The notes below the pieces were generated by a model, which did not search any database, had not been told where the DNA came from, and saw only the letters and a program-made list of their open reading frames with translations. 64,000 nucleotides of DNA from positions 259,336-323,335 of the forward strand of contig PBLD01000003.1 of the NCBI GenBank assembly GCA_002722255.1, read 5' to 3'. This stretch comes from Winogradskyella sp. GTDB taxonomy: Bacteria > Bacteroidota > Bacteroidia > Flavobacteriales > Flavobacteriaceae. The translations under genes and the position numbers were made by a program. Shown here in pieces: positions 26,887 to 32,736 of the stretch (its first letter is position 1; each line of letters opens with the position of its first letter).

Positions 26887-26913
26887 TAGATGCAGAAATT
26901 AGAAAATGTTACA
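26887..26913 (-). promoter_or_regulatory. ECF-type promoter before the hydrolase / sigma operon
   Basis: On the minus strand TGTAAC (26913-26908) is followed by 15 bases and CATCTA (26892-26887), 24 bases before the hydrolase ATG. An AAC-type -35 and a C-containing -10 with this spacing are typical of ECF sigma promoters, and it precedes an operon that encodes such a factor. This is a reading by eye, not a scored match. Confidence 0.5.
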
Positions 26914-27031
26914 TTTTAATTTTTAATAATGTCAAAATTGCTAAAGTGCCGATAAAATAATAAAATAAAGCTGATAGATAAGTATCTGAAAATCAGAAGC
27001 ATTATACTATAAACCGTGTTGTAAATTGTTT

Positions 27032-27553
27032 TTATTTTTTCCATGAAGAGTCCAGGATAGACCATTTATATTTAATTCTATCCTTTTTTGTTAGTAAAAT
27101 CAAAAATAGTTCGGCTGAAGATAGTTTTGTCCAAAACAATGTAGTTGATCCTAAGCCGTGAGTAGAGTTAGCTAGCAACTCAATGAAATATAGAGCTAAG
27201 GCTGCTAAGCATAACTTTGATAAAATTGTTCTAGTTACACAAAGGCTTTTATATTTTAAATAATAGAGAAGTAAGGTGACAAGCTTTATTATTAATATTA
27301 AGAAAATTGGACTGTAAGGTCCAATATAACTTTTTCTAATTAAAAATGTTGACAGTCCAATTGTTCCCCATGATAAGTAATAAATTAATTCGGGCTTTGA
27401 GTCGTTAAAATGATTTTTTTCAAAAAGGTCAAATATTAAAAGTATAATAATTAAGAAACTAGAAAGTTCTCCATAGTATTCTATTGCTTTTAATTGTGTA
27501 ATTAAGACAATAGTTAATGTGATAATTATTCGAAAAATGGTTTCCTTTGTCAT
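27032..27553 (-). CDS. Hypothetical membrane protein (cassette-array gene)
   Basis: A 173-residue, very hydrophobic protein with about five membrane segments (around residues 6-22, 26-42, 57-75, 80-97 and 104-128) and a charged C-terminal end (KKDRIKYKW). I do not recognise the family. A TTG codon lies directly before the ATG at 27553; the ATG is used here. It is the last of a group of minus-strand orphan genes separated by related long spacers (27.6, 28.3 and 29.4 kb). Confidence 0.55.
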   Translation of the reverse strand: MTKETIFRIIITLTIVLITQLKAIEYYGELSSFLIIILLIFDLFEKNHFNDSKPELIYYLSWGTIGLSTFLIRKSYIGPYSPIFLILIIKLVTLLLYYLKYKSLCVTRTILSKLCLAALALYFIELLANSTHGLGSTTLFWTKLSSAELFLILLTKKDRIKYKWSILDSSWKK

Positions 27554-27616
27554 CAAAATTACTTACTATGGTTTGGTTATAATTCTGCCGTAATCGAAAG
27601 ATAGCAAATTGCAATG

Positions 27617-27643
27617 AATTCCGATTAGGAATTAGGCCGCAAT
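27617..27643. repeat. Cassette-type spacer element A (core hairpin plus TASGCCRYAAT motif)
   Basis: AATTCC (27617-27622) and GGAATT (27628-27633) form a perfect 6-bp hairpin, directly followed by TAGGCCGCAAT (27633-27643). The same order, hairpin then TAsGCCryAAT, occurs in two further spacers at 28348-28382 and 29495-29531. Of the three this is the most diverged; the CGGTCTCAT and TTAAGCACT blocks are not recognisable in it. Confidence 0.55.
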
Positions 27644-27676
27644 GAGCTATACTCGGTATTGTAAAATGTATTTTTT

Positions 27677-28273
27677 TTAGTTTAAATATTGGACGTCAGA
27701 ACGAACTTTTTTTCGCCATTCCATTCCATACTTTTTATCCATAAGTTCAAAAATTCGCTCGTTATATTCTTTTATACATTCCGAAATTGGTGGTGTACAA
27801 CCAAAGTCATAATATCTGATTCCGTATTTTTTCTCAAATCGTTTGTCAGCTGGTGAATTTGCAATTGGTGCGATTGAGCCAATAAGTAATAAACTTGCTT
27901 TTCCGTTTTTCCAATCTGATTCAGCACGTTCCGCACTATAACCACATTCAGCTTTCAGTTCAAAAATCACGTTATTAATTCCGCTTTTTGTTTTTACGTC
28001 AAATTTTTGATTTCCGTACCCGAATGCTGAAATTTCTATGACATAACTTTTGTTAGGTTCTAAATATTCAATTCGGAAATTACCCAAACTATCTGTCATT
28101 GTTAAAGGTTGTTTAGTAATTAGCTCTTTTACATAAATTTCGGAAATTGGTACTTCTCCAGAAATTCCACTAATAACTTTTCCAATGATTTCAGTTTGTG
28201 CATAAGAAATTCCGCAAACTAAAATTAAAATCAGTTTGATAATATTTTTCGATATGAGCAACTTTTTCTTCAA
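27677..28273 (-). CDS. Exported protein with carboxypeptidase-regulatory-like domain
   Basis: A 198-residue protein with a hydrophobic leader ending ISYAQT. Residues about 30-105 form a CarboxypepD_reg-like beta-sandwich: GKVISGISGEVPISEIYVKEL, MTDSLGNFRIEYLEPNKSYVIEISAFGYGNQKFDV. The C-terminal part (YDFGCTPPISECIKEYNERIFELMDKKYGMEWRKKV) is helical and unfamiliar. No ATG start is available: the frame opens with TTG at 28273, and the leader would suit this start. It may be a cassette gene that depends on an unusual start, or one with a mutated start codon. Confidence 0.6.
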   Translation of the reverse strand: MKKKLLISKNIIKLILILVCGISYAQTEIIGKVISGISGEVPISEIYVKELITKQPLTMTDSLGNFRIEYLEPNKSYVIEISAFGYGNQKFDVKTKSGINNVIFELKAECGYSAERAESDWKNGKASLLLIGSIAPIANSPADKRFEKKYGIRYYDFGCTPPISECIKEYNERIFELMDKKYGMEWRKKVRSDVQYLN

Positions 28274-28280
28274 ATTTGTT

Positions 28281-28416
28281 CCATCGGTCTCATGTATGAT
28301 TTTGTAGCGTGTTTAAGCACTAAATTTAGTAAATAAATCACGGATAGAAAGTCCGCGAGGACTTTTGAAAGTAGGCCATAATCAGCAATTAATTATACAT
28401 ATTATTTTGCAACGTT
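28281..28416. repeat. Cassette-type spacer element B
   Basis: On the plus strand the element holds, in order, CGGTCTCAT (28285-28293), TTAAGCACT (28313-28321), the hairpin AAAGTCC-GCGA-GGACTTT (28348-28365), TAGGCCATAAT (28372-28382) and GCAACGTT (28409-28416). Element D at 29422-29549 has the same blocks in the same order although the genes on both sides differ. Confidence 0.65.
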
Positions 28417-28425
28417 TTTTATTCG

Positions 28426-28833
28426 TCACACTCTTTTTAATTCCCTACATTTTTCACAATAAACAACATTAACATCTTTCGGATAATTAAATCTTTCCAA
28501 GTCTCTTGGTGCATTAATATTTGCCATTGGAAAAAGTTCTTTTTCTCTCTCATAAGAGACTTTAGAACTAATTTCATTTCCATCGACTATTAAAACATTG
28601 TCATCTTTTAATTCATAATTATGCACAGGACAATGGTTAAATATCTCGTAAACTTGTTCAATCTCTATTGGTTCCAAGTCAAATTTATTCGTAAAGTCTT
28701 TTAATAACTGTTCTTGCCAAAAGAAAAGTCTTTTTCTCAATGGAAATGCCTCGTAAAGTGTAAGAACGAAATGAATATATTTTTCATTTCCGAACAGTTT
28801 TTTAAATCCAATTCTAATGTCTTGTGTCTCCAA
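28426..28833 (-). CDS. Hypothetical protein with paired cysteine/histidine motifs
   Basis: A 135-residue soluble protein with two candidate metal-binding pairs: CPVH in the middle (about residue 68) and CEKC near the C-terminus (about residue 128). The spacing would fit a small zinc site, but I know no family with this layout. The first half is helical (FVLTLYEAFPLRKRLFFWQEQLL). No ATG is available; the frame opens with TTG at 28833. It lies 30 bases after the stop of the next gene upstream, so those two probably form one cassette or a two-gene unit. Confidence 0.5.
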   Translation of the reverse strand: METQDIRIGFKKLFGNEKYIHFVLTLYEAFPLRKRLFFWQEQLLKDFTNKFDLEPIEIEQVYEIFNHCPVHNYELKDDNVLIVDGNEISSKVSYEREKELFPMANINAPRDLERFNYPKDVNVVYCEKCRELKRV

Positions 28834-28863
28834 TGTCTTTGTTTTAGTGGAATACGAGCAATC

Positions 28864-29391
28864 TTATAAACTTTGTTGTGCAATGTTTATTTCTTTTTCA
28901 ATTCTATCGGTCTCTGATTCAACTAAAGGTTTTAAATCAAGTTCTTTGACCTTTTTTATATATTCATTCGCTTTTATAAAGTTCTTTCTCAAAAGTTCAA
29001 TATTTGCTAAATTAAGTAAGACAATTGATTTGTCGTTTTCGGTTCTTAAGCCAATGTTCAAAGCTTGAGTTAAATCGAAATGACTTTTTTCAAATTCTTT
29101 TTTTTCTAAAGCAATAATTCCAGTTGTAAAATAATAATAGCTCTTGTGTCCTTTAGTTAACTTGTCTGGATTTTTAATTTTAGAAATTAGTTCTTCTGCT
29201 TTTTTAAGATTATTCTTTTTCATATGCTGAAAAGCAGTATAAACAGTTCCGTACTTGAAATATCCATAAATAAAAAGTCCTCCAGCAATTAACATCATTG
29301 ACATATTTGCAAAATCCTCTTTTGAGTAAAAGTATGCAGCAGCAATTAAACTAAATATGACAAGAATTACTCTAATAATTGGTGTAAACAT
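28864..29391 (-). CDS. Membrane-anchored TPR-like protein
   Basis: A 175-residue protein with two N-terminal membrane helices (about 6-22 and 31-47) and a helical-repeat region (about 55-170): NNLKKAEELISKIKNPDKL, YYYFTTGIIALEKKEFEKSHFDLTQALNIG, SIVLLNLANIELLRKNFIKANEYIKKVKEL. Three TPR-type pairs can be laid out. TPR proteins bind partners rather than catalyse. It starts with a good ATG at 29391, downstream of spacer element D. Confidence 0.6.
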   Translation of the reverse strand: MFTPIIRVILVIFSLIAAAYFYSKEDFANMSMMLIAGGLFIYGYFKYGTVYTAFQHMKKNNLKKAEELISKIKNPDKLTKGHKSYYYFTTGIIALEKKEFEKSHFDLTQALNIGLRTENDKSIVLLNLANIELLRKNFIKANEYIKKVKELDLKPLVESETDRIEKEINIAQQSL

Positions 29392-29421
29392 ATATTTCTG
29401 GATGGTTTGGTCAAATGTTGC

Positions 29422-29549
29422 ACAACGGTCTCATATAACCGTCAGTTATAGGATTAAAGATAATGTTTTTCAGTTAAGCACTGACGTTAACAATTCCGAG
29501 TGGATTCGGACGCAGTCGAATACGCCGTAATTGGTTTATGCAATGTTGT
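29422..29549. repeat. Cassette-type spacer element D
   Basis: Plus-strand order: ACAACGGTCTCAT (29422-29434), CGTCAGT (29440-29446) pairing with ACTGACG (29480-29486), TTAAGCACT (29474-29482), hairpin TCCGA/TCGGA (29495-29510), TACGCCGTAAT (29521-29531) and GCAATGTTGT (29540-29549). Outer ends ACAAC and GTTGT are complementary. The block order matches element B. The outline (inverted ends, internal hairpins, highly conserved core motifs) recalls integron attC sites, but the ends do not fit the exact attC consensus. Confidence 0.65.
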
Positions 29550-29558
29550 ATGTAGGCT

Positions 29559-29944
29559 TTATTCAGTTTTTATTACATAAATTTTTTTAAATCCTCCATT
29601 ATATTGTCCCAAATGTCCAGTGTTTTTTGAATCAAACAATCCAGTTAATTGGACTTCACAAAAATTCAGATTATTATATACTGTATCAAATTCAACAGCT
29701 GGTTTAAACGAATCAATCCAAATCCAAGAATCTCCATTTCCAATCGAGATGTTCTCGAACGACATTGAAACCTTGCCTATTACTCTTAAGGTGTCATTGT
29801 CAAATTTTCTCTATCTTCTTTTAGGATATTAATGTCAGTTAAGTCAATCTTTTCGAACAATTCAGAATTTCCATAATCAAATTCTCTTTCACAATAGAAA
29901 AAGACAACTGGAAATAAGACAAGTAATAATTTTAGTTTGTTCAT
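29559..29944 (-). pseudogene. Small lipoprotein gene interrupted by a single-base frameshift
   Basis: The 5' part (29944-29786) encodes MNKLKLLLVLFPVVFFYC, a lipoprotein signal, and about 30 more residues to KEDRE, then runs out of frame to a stop. The 3' part (29811-29559) is open in another frame: KFDNDTLRVIGKVSMSFENI... to the end KKIYVIKTE. The two meet at a run of four A (minus strand, near 29808-29805); five A would give EDR-E-K-F-D-N-D and one continuous protein of about 128 residues. Either a recent mutation or a sequencing error in a homopolymer. No family recognised. Confidence 0.65.
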
Positions 29945-30046
29945 CGGTTTTCTCAGCTTACGTACAACGATTATATATGCAAACCTAGCCAAAAAAGTAC
30001 GTAAATACAATCCTAATTATTTGTTATTCAGTATCTTATTGTAAGT

Positions 30047-30080
30047 TGTGTCATAACCATGCAAAATGAGTTATGTCACA
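30047..30080. repeat. Inverted repeat between the accessory region and the AtoE gene
   Basis: TGTGTCATAAC (30047-30057) and GTTATGTCACA (30070-30080) form an 11-bp inverted repeat with one mismatch and a 12-base loop. It lies downstream of the transporter gene on the minus strand. No T-tract follows, so a standard terminator is doubtful; it may be a boundary remnant of the accessory region. Confidence 0.4.
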
Positions 30081-30109
30081 CTTTTATAAGCTTAAATAGG
30101 GTTTTGTTG

Positions 30110-31501
30110 TTATGGTAAGTATGTCACCAAAAGTGCCTGCACCACAAACAATACCACAAAAGGAATAAATAAATAGCCAACCACATCTCTGGCTTGTATT
30201 TTAATTCCTTTGCCCATTACAGGGAAAACGACGAGCAAAAAGAAGGGTTGTAGTAAATTGCTTAAGCTTTCTCCGTAAGCTACAGACATAGAGGCTCTGG
30301 CTGTCATAGCTGTAACTTCAGTAGGTGAGAGGTTGGTGCCGAGTTCTTGTACCATATTTAAAATACTTGGGCCAATAACCGCAAATTCACCACCTGCAGA
30401 CGGTATTGCAAAATTTATGATGCCACCTGATAGATAGGATATAAAAGCGTAATTTTCGGTAGTGGCAATAGTCACCAAAGCATTAGTGATTTTTTCACCC
30501 AAACCAGAAGCGAGCATAATGCCCATTATACCTGCGTAAAACGGATATTGAAACAACACACCAGAAATATTGCTACTGGCACGTTTCATAGCAATGCTAA
30601 AGCGCATTGGTGTAATGTGTAAGAGCATGCCAACGATAAGAAAAATGAAGATCATAATGTTAAAGTTGAGGTCAAAGCCTTTGGTGGCAAAGTGGTAAAC
30701 AATATGGGCTATTCCAAGTACAGCAACAGTAAGCTGCAACCAACTAGCATTATTTAATGCATCAGATAGTGCTTTGTAAGGTAATTTGTAAGAGAGTGCT
30801 TCATCCTTAACCGAATCGGTTTCGTCATCTAACGAGGTTTGTAAATCCTTGAGTTCTTTGCCTTCATATGATTTAGGTATTAGCAACCAAATCAATAATG
30901 GAGAAACTACTACAAACAAAATAATCATCGCAATATTTAGCGTCGCTCCTAAAGTATAACTTGTAGAAATGGTATCGTTTAAAATACCTTCTTGTATCAA
31001 AAAGTTGTTTTCGGTATTAAGCAACAAGGCAATAGAACTCGATAAACCGCAAACCCAACCATTAAAAGAAAAGTACACACAAGCCACTAAAAACGGATAG
31101 TGAATACCTTTAATTCGCAAAGCCAATTCACGTCCCAAAATAGAAGTAACCACGACCATTCCAAAGCTAATTAAAGAGAATAAAGCACCAAGCGAAATGA
31201 TAATTACATAAACCTGTGTTGGTGTTTTTATGTATTTGGTGATATGGTCAATCCCTTTTTTTACAGGTGACGATTGCGCAATACAGTATGCGGTAATTAT
31301 AATAAGCACAATCTGCATACCAAACGACAAAAGACTCCAAAAGCCATCATACCAGCCTTGTAAAATATTTATAGGTTGGTGGTTTGTAAATACCAAGGCT
31401 AAAACAAAAGTAAGTAGTGTAAGTAGCAGCGCAAACACATAAGCACTTGGCATGTATTTGGTAAAAGCATCCGTAAATTTCTGACCGAGTTTGGTAATCA
31501 T
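30110..31501 (-). CDS. atoE: Short-chain fatty acid transporter (AtoE family)
   Basis: A 463-residue membrane protein with about 11-12 hydrophobic helices and the AtoE family start (MITKLGQKFTDAFTKYMPSAYVFALLLTLLTFVLAL). Signature stretches are FNGWVCGLSSSIALLLNT and the C-terminal NFAIPSAGGEFAVIGPSILNMVQELG, followed by ARASMSVAYGESLSNLLQPFFLL. The family is linked to uptake of short-chain acids such as acetoacetate or butyrate; the substrate here is not proven. Monocistronic, divergent from the 31761 gene, with a 259-base spacer between. Confidence 0.85.
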   Translation of the reverse strand: MITKLGQKFTDAFTKYMPSAYVFALLLTLLTFVLALVFTNHQPINILQGWYDGFWSLLSFGMQIVLIIITAYCIAQSSPVKKGIDHITKYIKTPTQVYVIIISLGALFSLISFGMVVVTSILGRELALRIKGIHYPFLVACVYFSFNGWVCGLSSSIALLLNTENNFLIQEGILNDTISTSYTLGATLNIAMIILFVVVSPLLIWLLIPKSYEGKELKDLQTSLDDETDSVKDEALSYKLPYKALSDALNNASWLQLTVAVLGIAHIVYHFATKGFDLNFNIMIFIFLIVGMLLHITPMRFSIAMKRASSNISGVLFQYPFYAGIMGIMLASGLGEKITNALVTIATTENYAFISYLSGGIINFAIPSAGGEFAVIGPSILNMVQELGTNLSPTEVTAMTARASMSVAYGESLSNLLQPFFLLVVFPVMGKGIKIQARDVVGYLFIPFVVLFVVQALLVTYLP

Positions 31502-31760
31502 GGTTGGTGTTGTTTTGCTAAAAATCGGAATTTACATTGAATTTTAAAAACGGACTCAACAAAGTATTCTTTGATTTGTAGGATGGTTTTAAGACTGTTT
31601 TAGCGTTTTGTCCATATAAATTAGGGCAACCTTAACACAATTTGTAATTAGATATATTAAATTATAATAAATGAAAATGATTTGTAATTTCACATAACGT
31701 GGTTACACTTAAAGCAGAAAAAGAAGCTTTAGGAAACATGATAAAAGAACAAAATAATTT

Positions 31761-32396
31761 ATGGAAAATGTATTAGTTGCTGGTGCCAATGGTACCACAG
31801 GAAAACAAGTTGTTAACCTTTTAAAAAATTCGCAATATTTTAATCCGATTGCTATGGTGCGAAAAGAGTCGCAGTTAGAGCAGTTCAAAAATGAAAATAT
31901 AGATACCGTTTTAGGTGATTTAACCAAGGATTTAACCCATGTTGTTAAAAATGTAGATAAAGTGGTGTTTGCAGCAGGATCTGGCGGAAAGAATGTTTTT
32001 GAGGTTGATCAGGAAGGTGCAAAACGACTAATAGATGTGTCCAAGATGGCAAATGTTAATAAATTTGTGATGTTAAGTTCAATGGGCGCTAATACTCCAG
32101 CGAAGTTTGAAGACCTTAAAGATTATATGAAAGCCAAGCAAAATGCAGATAAGCATTTAAGAGAAAGTGATTTGAAATATGCGATTATTAGACCAGGAAC
32201 ATTAAAAAATGAAGAAGGTAAAGGTAAAATTGAAATTGCAGAAAACGAATTGAATAAACAGGGAGAAATCAGTAGAGCAGATGTAGCGCAAACGTTGGTT
32301 AGAGCTTTGCATGACGATGCTCCTAAAAACAAAACTTTTGAAATTTTAGAAGGTGAAACCTTGATAGGTAAAGCCTTTGAAGTTGCTATGAATTAA
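31761..32396 (+). CDS. NAD(P)-binding oxidoreductase, atypical short-chain dehydrogenase (YwnB/NmrA-like)
   Basis: A 211-residue Rossmann protein with the nucleotide-binding motif GANGTTG near residue 8, followed by VVNLLKNSQYFNPIAMVRK and VLGDL, then FVMLSSMGAN in the middle. It resembles the atypical SDR group SDR_a5 (YwnB, NAD(P)H-binding). The classical Tyr-x3-Lys pair is not obvious, so it may sense redox state rather than catalyse. Complete C-terminus. A terminator follows at 32434. Confidence 0.8.
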   Translation: MENVLVAGANGTTGKQVVNLLKNSQYFNPIAMVRKESQLEQFKNENIDTVLGDLTKDLTHVVKNVDKVVFAAGSGGKNVFEVDQEGAKRLIDVSKMANVNKFVMLSSMGANTPAKFEDLKDYMKAKQNADKHLRESDLKYAIIRPGTLKNEEGKGKIEIAENELNKQGEISRADVAQTLVRALHDDAPKNKTFEILEGETLIGKAFEVAMN

Positions 32397-32433
32397 TAAA
32401 GAAGTTTATTTCAGCGTAAAAGTTGAAAATTTG

Positions 32434-32467
32434 AAGAGGTGTGATTTGTTCATGCCTCTTTTCTTTT
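32434..32467 (+). terminator. Rho-independent terminator after the NAD(P)-binding gene
   Basis: AAGAGGTGTG (32434-32443) pairs with CATGCCTCTT (32451-32460) with two G-U pairs, then TTCTTTTG follows. It lies 38 bases after the stop codon at 32396. Confidence 0.65.
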
Positions 32468-32469
32468 GT

Positions 32470-32626
32470 CTTAATAATACGTTAATTAACAATTGGTTAC
32501 TGTTCTTTAACAAGTTGCTAACAGCCTCGCTTTCAAAAACCGTCTACCTTGAAAATATATTCATCAGCAAAACACGTTTGGTTATGTTTTGAAGGTCTGG
32601 TTGTTGTTGGTGCCAGGCCTTTTTTT
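32470..32626 (+). ncRNA. Candidate small RNA with its own terminator
   Basis: About 150 bases after the terminator of the preceding gene, a second plus-strand terminator appears: AAGGTCTGG (32592-32600) pairs with CCAGGCCTT (32613-32621, one G-U), followed by T to 32626. With no plus-strand gene in between, something shorter is probably transcribed here. No convincing promoter (TAnnTTTG) was found, so this is only a candidate. Confidence 0.3.
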
Positions 32627-32720
32627 ATTCCTGCGAAAGCAGGAATCTCATATCTTCACAAATTCCGTCAGTTAGAGTGATTTTGAGTTACGAGAAATCG
32701 TATCGAGAACTTTTTGCTGA
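32627..32720. repeat. Intergenic repeat block: GCAGGAAT hairpin plus GTCAsTTmGAGTG element
   Basis: ATTCCTGC-GAAA-GCAGGAAT (32627-32646) is a perfect 8-bp hairpin. From 32666 the sequence CGTCAGTTAGAGTGATTTT matches, 17 of 19 bases, the start of the palindromic element at 55570 inside the carboxylase operon; the following GTATCGAGAACTTTTT also recalls it. This spacer (32397-32736) holds these repeats, two terminators and nothing else recognisable. Confidence 0.55.
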
Positions 32721-32736
32721 GAGCAATTTGAAAACC

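Noticed and set aside
28834..28863. A further spacer element between 28426-28833 and 28864-29391
   Set aside because: Only 30 bases; none of the motifs of elements B and D are present, so the two genes are probably one unit.
27000..30010. Classical mobile integron with attI and integrase
   Set aside because: No tyrosine recombinase gene within the window, and the spacer ends do not match the attC consensus RYYYAAC/GTTRRRY; described as cassette-like only.
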